Source: Luteibacter rhizovicinus DSM 16549
GTDB lineage: Bacteria > Pseudomonadota > Gammaproteobacteria > Xanthomonadales > Rhodanobacteraceae
Direction: 5' to 3'
DNA length: 64,000 nucleotides
NCBI RefSeq assembly: GCF_001887595.1
Contig: NZ_CP017480.1
Span: forward strand, 2,942,001-3,006,000
The notes below the pieces were generated by a model. That model made no database searches and was not told where the DNA came from. It saw only the letters and a program-made list of their open reading frames with translations. A program made the translations under genes and the position numbers. Of this stretch, positions 55,068 through 62,943 are shown in pieces. Position 1 is the stretch's first letter, and the number at the start of each line of letters is the position of its first letter.

Positions 55068-55810
55068 TCAGAGCTGCGGCACCGGAAAGCGAAGCACGGG
55101 TTCGCTCGACGCGATGGTGAGCGAGTGGCTCGCCCGCGATATGGCCACGTAGAAAAGCTTCGCTTGGACCGTTCTTTTCCTGACGAAGTGGGATGCATCC
55201 GGCACCAACACGTTGTCGAACTCAAGTCCCTTCAGTAGCAGCGGCTTGGATAAGGTGCGAGCGATGACTGGGCGTCTGCTGTGGCTCGGGCGTTGGCGCA
55301 TCGCTTCGGCCGCCAACGTAAGCTGCTCATGCCGACCCGCGTCCACCTCCTCGAGCGCTCGCCGAGCGTCATTTAAGAGATCGCTGCGAAAAGCCTGGAC
55401 TGCGGGTGTGCTCGCTCGCGGCGCAGCACCGCCACGGCGTCTCTCGGTGATCCTCAAGCAGCGAGGGCCTGCCAGACTTGATCGAGATTGGCCTGAAACG
55501 CCGGTTCGAGCCCATCTTCGGGGAGGTGTTCACTGCGCACGATGCCGTCATTCATCATGGAGGCCAAAGCGTTGCGTCGTTCAAGGGGCGTCGTCGCTCG
55601 GTCCCATGCTTGTGCGAACTCCGTCAATCGGGCGGCAGCGATTTCTTCCAGCGACTGAAACGCACCGCGCGCCGCCTGCGCCAGCACCGCCAGCGCGTAG
55701 CCTGACAGCGCGGGCACGCCGGCCCGGTGATGGCCCACCGATTGTGTGGCGATGACTTTTGCCAGGAACTGGGCTCCCGATAGATCGCCGCCGAGGAGTG
55801 CTTCACTCAA
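55068..55810 (-). pseudogene. C-terminal remnant of a UvrD-type helicase, frameshifted
   Basis: Read on the minus strand, the segment has helicase C-terminal motifs: KPLLLKGLEFDNVLVPDASHF and KLFYVAISRASHSLTIASSE, the KGLEF and VAxSRA motifs (Va/VI) of UvrD/Rep proteins. The first part (55810-55454) is one frame ending LDQVWQALAA; the next block reads RDAVAVLRRE in a second frame; the last, from STPAVQAFRSDLLND on, is in a third frame. So at least two indels have broken it. All N-terminal helicase motifs, including Walker A, are missing. The truncated end at about 55811 abuts a 14-bp tandem duplication. Confidence 0.75.
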
Positions 55811-55833
55811 GGCAACGCCGTCGATAATCAGGA

Positions 55834-55861
55834 CGGCAAGGTCAAGGCGGCAAGGTCAAGG
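55834..55861. repeat. 14-bp tandem duplication at the helicase break point
   Basis: CGGCAAGGTCAAGG occurs twice in a row, right where the helicase remnant loses similarity. This is typical of slippage or of a deletion or insertion scar. Confidence 0.75.
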
Positions 55862-55973
55862 AAGGATTATTGGTTCTGCAAGGTAGGCTCCCGCTCGTCA
55901 ACGTGCGGCGGAGACATCCGTAGAAATTTGGAACTCATCGCCAGTGTCTTGCTGGCGCGCCCGCCTCTGATTT

Positions 55974-56255
55974 TCAGAGCGGTTCGAATCCGAGCCTGTC
56001 GAGTTCATCGGCGACGCGCAGCATGCCCGCGCCATATCCCACGCCCGGTGTTGTTCCCACAGGTCCCAGGACGGCCACGAGGTGGGCAGCGGCAAGAGCA
56101 AGGTCGACATACCCGGCATCATCGGCCTTGGCCGCAATCAGCTGTGCCCGGAACCGGGCCTCGTCCATATCCGACCCCAAGGCAGCATCACCCATGGCTG
56201 CTGCTTCTCGGACGAGGGCGGCGACGTCGAGGATATGGTGTTCACGAGGATTCAT
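55974..56255 (-). CDS. Small acidic hypothetical protein
   Basis: 93 residues from the ATG at 56255 (MNPREHHILDVAALVREAAAMGD). Mostly helical, rich in Ala, Asp and Leu (DDAGYVDLALAAAHLVAVLGPVG, VADELDRLGFEPL). The reading frame extends further upstream, but the extra part is basic and low in plausibility. It is divergent from the serine recombinase; a perfect 11-bp inverted repeat lies between the two starts. A regulator or partner of the recombinase is possible but not shown. Confidence 0.6.
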   Translation of the reverse strand: MNPREHHILDVAALVREAAAMGDAALGSDMDEARFRAQLIAAKADDAGYVDLALAAAHLVAVLGPVGTTPGVGYGAGMLRVADELDRLGFEPL

Positions 56256-56272
56256 GGTGGCAGTATATCGAG

Positions 56273-56303
56273 CGGCTGCGGCCAGAGTTTTTGGCCGCAG
56301 CCG
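56273..56303. promoter_or_regulatory. Perfect 11-bp inverted repeat between divergent genes
   Basis: CGGCTGCGGCC (56273-56283) and GGCCGCAGCCG (56293-56303), with a 9-base AT-rich centre (AGAGTTTTT). It sits 18 bp from the small acidic gene and 106 bp from the serine recombinase. It fits an operator or a recombinase-related site; it is too weak in T tract for a plus-strand terminator. Confidence 0.65.
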
Positions 56304-56408
56304 AGCACGGCGGCCCCCACGGAAAACTGTTTCACGGCTGACACAGGGTTCCCGCACAGCTGAAGTCGGCCTACAGTCGACAGGCCTGCCGTTGACGAAG
56401 GTGCGGTT

Positions 56409-57965
56409 ATGTCCGTGTCCATTCGACCTGCAGCCGGTTCCGTGGCCCTGCCGGTCTTTGTCGCTGCTTATCTGCGCATGTCGACAGACATGCAGCAGTA
56501 TTCCCTTGCAAACCAGAAAGCCGCCATCGAAACCTATGCGGCCGAACACGGCATGTCAGTCGTCCGCGAGTACCGGGATGAAGGCCGCAGTGGGCTGACC
56601 ATCGAACACCGCCCAGGACTGACCGCAATGATGGAAGACATCCGGTCCGGTCGGGCCGGCTTTGATGCTGTCCTCGTTCTGGACGTCAGCCGTTGGGGCC
56701 GGTTCCAGAACACCGATGAAGCCGCATTTCACGAGTTCATGTGTTGGCGTGCAGGCGTACAAGTCCTGTACGTCGGCGAGTCGTTCGAAAACGACCAAAG
56801 TCCGTTTTCGCTCGTGTTCAAGGGCATCAAACGGGCCATGGCGGCCGAATATTCCCGGGAGCTCTCGACCAAGGTTTCGGCGGGACAACGCCGCCTTGCA
56901 AAGATGGGATATCGACAGGGCGCAATCGCGGGATATGGGTTGCGCCGGCTCCTTGTGAGCGCTGATGGTGACGCAAAATTCCTGCTCGCCGACGGCGACC
57001 GCAAGAGCCTGGCTTCGGACCGAATTATCCTGGTGCCGGGGCCGCCTGAGGAAGTAGACAGGGTTCGCTGGATATTCGAGCGGTATCTGAAAGGGCAAGG
57101 CTGTTCGGCCATTGCACGCGAACTCAACGACCAAGACATCCTCAGTCATCGTGGAAAGCGGTGGGTGTATGCCACCGTTCGGACGATTCTGGACAATGAA
57201 AAATATGTCGGCCACGCGGTGTACTGCCGCTCAAGCAAAAAGCTCGCCGGGCGAACAACACAGAATCCGGAAATTGATTGGGTCAGAAAGGACGATGCCT
57301 TTGAGGCCATCGTTCCGGCGGACCTTTTCAATGCGGTAAGGGCGGAGCGGTTGGAGCGCCGAAAACACATGTCCAATGAGGATCTACTTATCGGCGTGCG
57401 ACGCGTCCTCAAACTCAAGGGGAAGTTGACCGCGCCACTCATAGACGCGGCTCCCGGCTTGATGTCGAGCCATGGACTGGCGCGCCGCTTTGGGGGACTG
57501 TCCGGTCTATACAGGGCACTTGACTACACGCCAGACCGACACAATCGGTATGCCGAAATCCGCAGATGGCTGACGGATTGGCGGGAAAGCCTGACGGCTT
57601 TTGCCATCGAGTTTCTGGAAGACGCTGGCTCAATGGTCCAACGGGACGGATGGCGGCTAAAAATCGACAATGCCTGGACCGCTTCGTTTGTCATCGTGCA
57701 CGGGTCGAGGCCCGTCGGGAAGACGCAGCAATGGTTCAATCACCGACCTGCAGAGGACACGGATATTGTGGTCTTTGCGCGGGCCGTCTATGGCCAACCT
57801 GGGCCCACGGACTACTTCGTACTGCCTCGCGTGCTCTTTCCGGAAATGCCCAAGTGCTTCTATACCCGCAATCGCCCAATACTTGACAGCTGCAGGTACC
57901 CGTCGTTGGCGATCCTTGGCGACCTTGCCCGCTTGTCCCGGATGGAGTCGCAGCTGTGTGGATAA
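56409..57965 (+). CDS. Large serine recombinase
   Basis: 518 residues. The N-terminal resolvase domain (about 17-165) has the nucleophile serine in YLRMSTDMQQYSLANQ, with EYRDEGRSGLTIEHRPG and VLVLDVSRWGRFQNTDEA as catalytic-arginine blocks. A recombinase domain follows (about 180-300, IFERYLKGQGCSAIARELNDQDI). The last about 200 residues do not show the zinc ribbon with coiled coil of phage integrases; instead there is a segment with GVRRVLKLKGKLTAPLIDAAPGLMSSHGLARRFGGLSGLYRAL. It could insert or excise a nested element. The next gene overlaps its stop by 10 bp. Confidence 0.88.
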   Translation: MSVSIRPAAGSVALPVFVAAYLRMSTDMQQYSLANQKAAIETYAAEHGMSVVREYRDEGRSGLTIEHRPGLTAMMEDIRSGRAGFDAVLVLDVSRWGRFQNTDEAAFHEFMCWRAGVQVLYVGESFENDQSPFSLVFKGIKRAMAAEYSRELSTKVSAGQRRLAKMGYRQGAIAGYGLRRLLVSADGDAKFLLADGDRKSLASDRIILVPGPPEEVDRVRWIFERYLKGQGCSAIARELNDQDILSHRGKRWVYATVRTILDNEKYVGHAVYCRSSKKLAGRTTQNPEIDWVRKDDAFEAIVPADLFNAVRAERLERRKHMSNEDLLIGVRRVLKLKGKLTAPLIDAAPGLMSSHGLARRFGGLSGLYRALDYTPDRHNRYAEIRRWLTDWRESLTAFAIEFLEDAGSMVQRDGWRLKIDNAWTASFVIVHGSRPVGKTQQWFNHRPAEDTDIVVFARAVYGQPGPTDYFVLPRVLFPEMPKCFYTRNRPILDSCRYPSLAILGDLARLSRMESQLCG

Positions 57966-58321
57966 GCCACACCCAGCGCGCCTGGATTCGGAAAGAGGAA
58001 GCACTGGCCCTCACCGCCGAAGCAGGTAGGGCCGAGGCTCGGTTCCATGGCGTCACCAAAGCCATCGACGCGCTCTTGGCCGACAGTCGAGCCAAAGCCA
58101 TGCTCAGGCGCCTCGGTATCCGGCGGGTTGCGCTGGGGCGGTCGTCCAGGTTGCCTGAGAACGAGCGTGCCGAGGGTTTGGCGGTGCTCGAAGGCGTTGT
58201 GCTCGCCGGGGTGGTTGCCAGAATCCTGTCAGACAGCGAACTGACCCTGTGGCTGTCTTGTCACCATCCGGTGGAGCTTGCCATTTTGCACCGAGCCTGC
58301 GGGCGCGGCCTAAATGGGTAA
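57956..58321 (+). CDS. Hypothetical protein coupled to the serine recombinase
   Basis: 121 residues from a GTG inside the last codons of the recombinase gene. Helical throughout (RKEEALALTAEAGRAEARFHGVTKAIDALLADSRAKAMLRRLGI), with two Cys near the end (LSCHHPVELAILHRACGRG). The overlap implies translation tied to the recombinase, as expected for a partner such as a directionality factor or DNA-binding helper, but no family is recognised. Confidence 0.65.
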   Translation: MWISHTQRAWIRKEEALALTAEAGRAEARFHGVTKAIDALLADSRAKAMLRRLGIRRVALGRSSRLPENERAEGLAVLEGVVLAGVVARILSDSELTLWLSCHHPVELAILHRACGRGLNG

Positions 58322-58654
58322 CCGGATCGCCGCCGAGCTGGTCGGTCCGGAGAAGCCATCGTTTGCCGATCCAGCACCAGTGGATAGGGATCGTCGGGAT
58401 GGTTGCGGCCGCACGTCGCGTCATCGACGCCCTCTACGCGGTCGATCCCGCTGAGCTTCGCCGCTCCCGCCGCTCCGTGAGAAATTCGGTCGGCTCATCA
58501 CTAAGGTCGCCTTACGTAAGTCGGACGAAGATGCTCAATGAGATGGAGCCTAGCACTCACTGTGATGCTTGATCTTCTGGCTCGAGGAGTGCTGTCCGCT
58601 CGTCCGCTCAATCGAGGGGAGCCTCAAGGGCCAGCTCGGCGGCGCGAGCGCAGT
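58322..58654. other. Intergenic stretch, no gene recognised
   Basis: 333 bp. Open frames exist on both strands, one plus-strand frame containing VAAARRVIDALYAVDPAELRRSRR, but none has a ribosome site or a family match. Could be a decayed gene. Confidence 0.4.
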
Positions 58655-59290
58655 TTACAGCCGCGCACGAGAGGCCCGCCGCGGCGCCAAGTGCGTGAAG
58701 GATTCTTGCAGCAGCCGGGCCTGCGCAGCGGTGATGTATTTCGGCAGCGCATGCGTCCAGGTGTCTAAGGGCGGCGCTAAGAGCTCTGAAATGCGGGAAT
58801 TAAGATATCGGCGAAGCCAACCCGGTCCCAGCTTTGATTCGGCGAGCGAGGGCGCCAGGGAAGCAAACGTCGAGTGCCATGGGTGCTTCCATTGCTCCTC
58901 GAACCGTAGTCCCATCCAGGCTTTAATTTGCGCACGCTCCTCATCTGAAGCTCTGACGTAGTGGTCAGCGATGCGCTGCAGATATAGGTCGAAATGCGCC
59001 TGTGATGAGGCCCAATATGGGAGTCGTCGGCCCAACTCTTCGACACTTTCGAAGCAGAGGGACCGACGGTCGATGTGAGCAGGCCAGTCGGCGAACACCA
59101 CCTCAATGGCGGTGGGTTGCCATGTAGAAAGCGGCCAGCTGCCCGGAGAAACTGGGACGATGGATCCGCCTAGGGCGCACACGAAGCGGGCGACAGAAGT
59201 GGGTTTGATTGAGGGCGAGCTGTCCATGTGGCACGTTAATTCCTGCCGTACGATTGTCAAGGCTGCACGCCACAGTCCGCTGAAACTCAT
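58655..59290 (-). CDS. Hypothetical protein
   Basis: 211 residues from the ATG at 59290, preceded by TTGGAG at good spacing. Family unknown. The middle (FADWPAHIDRRSLCFESVEELGRRLPYWASSQAHFDLYLQRIADHYVRASDEERAQIKAWMGLRFEEQWKHP) is acidic and helical; the C-terminus (ITAAQARLLQESFTHLAPRRASRARL) is basic. Its start overlaps the stop of a small upstream gene by four bases (ATGA), so they are likely translated together. Confidence 0.6.
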   Translation of the reverse strand: MSFSGLWRAALTIVRQELTCHMDSSPSIKPTSVARFVCALGGSIVPVSPGSWPLSTWQPTAIEVVFADWPAHIDRRSLCFESVEELGRRLPYWASSQAHFDLYLQRIADHYVRASDEERAQIKAWMGLRFEEQWKHPWHSTFASLAPSLAESKLGPGWLRRYLNSRISELLAPPLDTWTHALPKYITAAQARLLQESFTHLAPRRASRARL

Positions 59291-59436
59291 GCGCGGCTCC
59301 AAGCGAGGTCGCGGCGGTCATGGGCCATAGGTTTAAACGACTGATGTGGCCGGATGCGTTTGCCGTCAATAGAGAGGGGGATTGAAGCGACATATAGTTC
59401 ACGGCCCTCAATTGGCGGGCGTTTGCAGTGCTTCAA
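59287..59436 (-). CDS. Small hypothetical protein in a chain of overlapping ORFs
   Basis: 49 residues from a TTG (TTGAAGCACTGC), reading KHCKRPPIEGRELYVASIPLSIDGKRIRPHQSFKPM. The TTG overlaps the stop of a 20-codon ORF at 59433-59495 (MSKLRIIIGMPRVTQQMLAG), whose ATG overlaps the stop of another short frame. Each step uses an ATGA or TTGA overlap. Either these are tiny coupled genes, or one longer gene broken by frameshifts. Confidence 0.4.
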   Translation of the reverse strand: MKHCKRPPIEGRELYVASIPLSIDGKRIRPHQSFKPMAHDRRDLAWSRA

Positions 59437-59584
59437 CCGGCCAGCATTTGCTGTGTCACTCGCGGCATGCCGATGATGATTCGCAGCTTGCTCATGCAAA
59501 TACCGCCTGCTCTAGCGCCATCTGTCCGTATCGCAAACAAGGCGCATGCTTTTGCGTGTTAAATCCCGCACAAGGTCGGATTCT

Positions 59585-59797
59585 ATGCTTCAGAAGAATC
59601 GCTGGTTTGGGCCGAAGAGGTTTGGTTTTGGGATCGGTCCGACATCCCGGCAAGGATGGCTCCTTCTCATTTTTTTCGTCGTGGCGGGGAGATGCCTGCA
59701 CGCCCTCCACGTCGCGACATGGCGGGCCCTTTTAGGCGCGTGCGTGGCGACGCTCATCGTCGCTGCCGGACTTTGGGCGTTTCAGTCACGGCGGTGA
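59585..59797 (+). CDS. Small membrane protein
   Basis: 70 residues from ATG 59585. The N-terminus NRWFGPKRFGFGIGPTSRQGW resembles a widespread motif (PKRFGxGxxPxSWQGW) of small uncharacterised membrane proteins. Two hydrophobic helices follow (LLLIFFVVAGRCLHAL, LLGACVATLIVAAGLWAF). No function known. Confidence 0.6.
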   Translation: MLQKNRWFGPKRFGFGIGPTSRQGWLLLIFFVVAGRCLHALHVATWRALLGACVATLIVAAGLWAFQSRR

Positions 59798-59988
59798 CGC
59801 GGAATCCCGCGCATGCGCTCTTTCTGCCAGGTCGCCGCGAGCGTTGACGGCGCGAAGGATGAACGAGATCCCGGGACTGAATGCGGTAAGGCTGCCTCAG
59901 CGGGCTGCCGCCTTAGGCGCAGGCTCACGCGGCCTTCGCCGACCAAGGAGCCACACTGCACCGTCGGCAAATCCTGGGGGCGGGCGAG

Positions 59989-60231
59989 GTGGACGAAAAC
60001 ATACAACTGGTCAACGTACTGGGCGAAGGGGAGCGTTTCGCCCTTCGGCAGCTGTGTTCGACCGCTTATCTGGCGTCGGGCAGACTGGACGACAGCGCTT
60101 GCGCTGGCCTTGTCCGGGCAAATCTGGCCTGGAAAGACTGCGACGGGTACTGGGGCGCCACGGACAAGGGCAAGGCGGTTTTCGTGCACCTGGAAAAAGA
60201 TCTGGCACGAAGAACTCACCAACTGTTCTGA
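59989..60231 (+). CDS. Small hypothetical protein
   Basis: 80 residues from a GTG after GGGCGAG. Acidic at the start (MDENIQLVNVLGEGERFALRQL) with a possible winged-helix-like run (LRQLCSTAYLASGRLDDSACAGLVRANLAWKDCDGYWGATDKGKAVFVHLE) that could be a small DNA-binding fold. Two ORFs on the other strand here look like shadows. Function unknown. Confidence 0.5.
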   Translation: MDENIQLVNVLGEGERFALRQLCSTAYLASGRLDDSACAGLVRANLAWKDCDGYWGATDKGKAVFVHLEKDLARRTHQLF

Positions 60232-60461
60232 TTGGAAGGTGCCTCCGTCGTCTCGGTGGCATCGACCGGTGCTTGGTGGGCTCCGGGCTATGAGCCCATG
60301 GAATTGACCACCGGCGCCACTGGCTGAGCAGTATTCGGCTCACCGCTCAAATCATACTGAGAAGCTGCCGCTCCTCAGTGAGTGTTTGAAGGCTGATGCA
60401 TGTCGAGGACATTGCCTGAGATTCGAGATGCCGACGGGGCATCCATCCCGGCTGCCGTGAG

Positions 60462-61115
60462 CTAGTCGGGAGTGCCTTGGTGGTCTTGGTCCAACCACCC
60501 CAGCGGTCGGTTCATCGCCCACTCGATTTCCCGCGCTTCGGCGTCTCCCAGTCCGAGGCCTGCCAGCGCCTCGTGCAGCACGAGCCGGGTTACGCCGAGC
60601 AGCCGAGCTGTTGCGATCAGCGTCGACAGCTCATGGCCCCCTAGCTCGTTCAGAACACGCGCGAGGTTTTCTCGCCGGTTCTCCTGGACCGGCAAATGCC
60701 GATCTTCCGCCGATGGCTCGCTCGCACACCCGCCGTCGCCAAGGTCGCCGTTGCACAGCGAGACCAGTGCAATGCCATCCGTGGCGCCCGTGGCGCGTTC
60801 TGTGGTGGTCTCGACCACCGACTGCGCCGAAGTCAAAATGTGTCCCCCACCACCGGCCAAAAAGCGATGAAAGCTGGCCCAGTCGAAAGGTGCATCGTGC
60901 GCTCGAGAACGGCGGATGGCACTGCGGCCGAGCGACGTGAGGCGCCAGCGGTTTGTGTGATCGGACTCAATAAGCCCTTTCAAAGCCAACTGTCCGCACG
61001 GCCCGTCGGTTAACGCTGTGACGCCCTCGGGATCAGCAAGGAGCTGTTCGAGCGCTGACGTTTCGTCGCTGGGCATAGCCGCCAGCATTTTTGAGTAGTC
61101 CGTCGGCGGTTCCAT
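60462..61115 (-). CDS. Protein with a C-terminal XRE-like repressor domain
   Basis: 217 residues, with AAGGAA nine bases before the ATG. The C-terminal 75 residues (RRENLARVLNELGGHELSTLIATARLLGVTRLVLHEAL...DAEAREIEWAMNRPLGWLDQDH) match the pattern of CI-like phage repressors: RRxNL, an HTH, then AR-x-IE and the ending GWLD. Usually this domain is at the N-terminus with a peptidase domain after it; here it comes last, after an N-terminal region of about 140 residues that contains a winged-helix-like LKGLIESDHTNRWRLTSLGRSAI. Probably controls the island; no lytic or excision genes are adjacent. Confidence 0.6.
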   Translation of the reverse strand: MEPPTDYSKMLAAMPSDETSALEQLLADPEGVTALTDGPCGQLALKGLIESDHTNRWRLTSLGRSAIRRSRAHDAPFDWASFHRFLAGGGGHILTSAQSVVETTTERATGATDGIALVSLCNGDLGDGGCASEPSAEDRHLPVQENRRENLARVLNELGGHELSTLIATARLLGVTRLVLHEALAGLGLGDAEAREIEWAMNRPLGWLDQDHQGTPD

Positions 61116-61417
61116 AGCGATGTTCCTTTTCCATGCAGTCGCGAACGAGCGAGGCCATCTCTCGTCGGTTAGTCCCGCGTGTTCTTGTCACGCTGAAGCT
61201 CAGCGCCCTCGCAAGGGGCAGCTAGGAGTCGATCAGACATGTGCACGCCATGGCCTCGCCGCGCACGCCAAGGCTTGGCGGCCCACCGGGGTCTTTGCGA
61301 TGCGCGCCCTCTGCGTCACCACCCTACCGAGATACCCGAGCGGATGCTTGCTTGGAATCAGCGACTGCCATGCGGAAAATTGCATACCCGCGTCCAAACA
61401 AGGCCAATGACCCGACG
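61116..61417. other. Intergenic stretch, nothing recognised
   Basis: 302 bp upstream of the XRE-like gene (minus strand) and downstream of the PAS-AraC gene (minus strand). It must hold the promoter of the XRE-like gene. Open frames on both strands look non-coding. Confidence 0.4.
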
Positions 61418-62170
61418 TCATTCCGCTGGGGGATGTTCGGTCCGGCGCTCGTCATGGCACATCGCACGATACACACTGGGTGGCACCCCAACGGTCGCTT
61501 TGAACTGGCGCGCGAGCGCACTCTGGTCGGAAAAACCGCACGCCATGCTGATGGCGCCTATCGGTGCGCTTCCGCGCAGCTGATGCATGACGGCCTCGAT
61601 TCGGATCTTCGTCAGCGCCTGATGGGGGGTTAATTGGAAAACGCGGCGAAAATGGCGTTCCAATTGCGCCACAGAGCAGTGAGCTAGCGTTGCCATGTCC
61701 AGTATCCGGATGGAACTGGCGAAGTGCGCCTGCATGTGGGCCACCACTCGTTGGAGACGGCGGTAGCTGCGATCATTCCCATCCGGTGAGCCGAGGTCTC
61801 GGGAGATCCCGATAAGACCGCAGATGTGCCCGTCCACGATGAGGGGCTCCTTTGACGTAAGACACCAACCAGCCGCAAGGTTGTCGGAGACGTGCACCTC
61901 CAAGTGCCGATCGATTCGATCGCCGCGGAGCACATGTCGGTCTTGGGCTGCGTACGAAGTGGCCATGCCAGGTGGGAATAATTCCGTGACATGCCTGCCG
62001 ACAACATCGCTCCGCTGTGTCAGCCGTAGCCGGCGAATCAGCGTTCGATTGGCGTGGGTATAGCGTCCTTCGGTATCCTTTACGAAGAAAACGACATCCG
62101 TCAACGCGTCAAATAAACGTTCAAGCTGCTCAGCCGGTACTTGGATAGCGCTGCGCGGTTTCGAGGTCAC
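61418..62170 (-). CDS. PAS-AraC transcriptional regulator
   Basis: 250 residues from a GTG. N-terminal PAS domain (about 12-125: LFDALTDVVFFVKDTEGRYTHANRTL, then LIVDGHICGLIGISRDLG). The C-terminal AraC DNA-binding domain (about 140-240) has HTH 1 ILDMATLAHCSVAQLERHFRRVFQLTPHQALT and HTH 2 GAISMACGFSDQSALARQFKATVGVPPSVYR. A PAS sensor fused to AraC is uncommon compared with a cupin domain. The ligand and target genes are unknown. Downstream of a set of small minus-strand genes. Confidence 0.85.
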   Translation of the reverse strand: MTSKPRSAIQVPAEQLERLFDALTDVVFFVKDTEGRYTHANRTLIRRLRLTQRSDVVGRHVTELFPPGMATSYAAQDRHVLRGDRIDRHLEVHVSDNLAAGWCLTSKEPLIVDGHICGLIGISRDLGSPDGNDRSYRRLQRVVAHMQAHFASSIRILDMATLAHCSVAQLERHFRRVFQLTPHQALTKIRIEAVMHQLRGSAPIGAISMACGFSDQSALARQFKATVGVPPSVYRAMCHDERRTEHPPAE

Positions 62171-62189
62171 AGAAATAACCTGTCAGTGC

Positions 62190-62525
62190 TTACGCAGTTC
62201 GGGCGTGGCGGTTTCGCAACCACGACAACGGCCACCAGGGTTGAGGTTCGCCGCGTGCCGTCGCAGCGACGGCGGCTAACGCATCGTCATAGTGCCTATG
62301 GCATTGCAGGTCAGCAAGTTCCTGCTGCTTATGCTCCGCGCCGAGACGACGGCTGAGCGGCCCAGCGGGCGACTTCCGCCTGCCTATGTCCGTCAACGAC
62401 GAGCGCGACAAAAGGTCGAGAGCCTCGGGTAGGGGCGAAGTACTCGCCCAGGAAACCCCGTGACGTAGTGATGCAAGGGGCGCCCGGCAGAGGCGCGCGG
62501 AAGGTCTCCGCCAGGAGACCTTCAT
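62190..62525 (-). other. Possible frameshifted small gene
   Basis: The ATG at 62525 overlaps the stop of the 47-residue gene by four bases and opens a frame of 111 codons. Yet the first half looks more protein-like in another frame (GFLGEYFAPTRGSRPFVALVVDGHRQAEVARWAA, ending at 62329) and the second half in this frame (LGAEHKQQELADLQCHRHYDDALAAVAAT). A single frameshift near 62350 would join them. Sequencing or true decay cannot be told apart. Confidence 0.35.
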
Positions 62526-62665
62526 GAGGTACGTCGAGCGACCAGCGCCCACACCACCACGATGACAATCAAGGTGGCGCCCAGGATCAAACAGGCCCGG
62601 CGCTGCCCTGCCTGACCCCAGTAGTCCGCAATGGCAGCGAGCACGAACGTGACGAATTCCACCAT
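62522..62665 (-). CDS. Small membrane protein (47 residues)
   Basis: Reads MVEFVTFVLAAIADYWG, then a membrane helix ACLILGATLIVIVVVWALVA and a short basic end. No family recognised. Lies 74 bp after the 58-residue gene and overlaps the next frame by ATGA. It looks like part of a minus-strand operon of small genes. Confidence 0.4.
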   Translation of the reverse strand: MVEFVTFVLAAIADYWGQAGQRRACLILGATLIVIVVVWALVARRTS

Positions 62666-62739
62666 GACGATCAGATACCGGCGGAGGCGATTTCGATGGC
62701 GATACGCCGGTTGACGGCAGCGGCACTCACGCAGGTCTG

Positions 62740-62916
62740 CTAGCGGCGGTCGTTGGACACACCGGTCACGTACGTTACGATGGACAAGGCACTCTTGGCT
62801 ACGTAAGACCAACCTGGAACCCAGCCCACCGGCTTTGGGACCAGGCTGAAGGCTGCGGAGCACTCCATGATTTCGTTGGTGACTGTGCCCAGGATGTCGC
62901 CGACTTCGGCATTCAT
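62740..62916 (-). CDS. Small hypothetical protein (58 residues)
   Basis: Found by reading the minus strand directly: starts MNAEVGDILGTVTNEIMECSAAF and ends TYVTGVSNDRR. The middle is hydrophobic, with Pro and Trp (LVPKPVGWVPGWSYVAKSALSI), and could sit in or on the membrane. It starts 27 bp after the stop of the secreted-protein gene. No family recognised. Confidence 0.45.
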   Translation of the reverse strand: MNAEVGDILGTVTNEIMECSAAFSLVPKPVGWVPGWSYVAKSALSIVTYVTGVSNDRR

Positions 62917-62943
62917 GTCCCATCCGGAAGCGAGACCCTCACT

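Noticed and set aside
58249..58572. 107-codon ORF in the gap after the serine recombinase partner
   Set aside because: Overlaps the preceding gene by 73 bp, no ribosome site, composition like random high-GC frame.
59382..59735. 117-codon plus-strand ORF rich in Cys and His
   Set aside because: Overlaps the better-supported small membrane gene in another frame and the coupled minus-strand ORFs; no family pattern.
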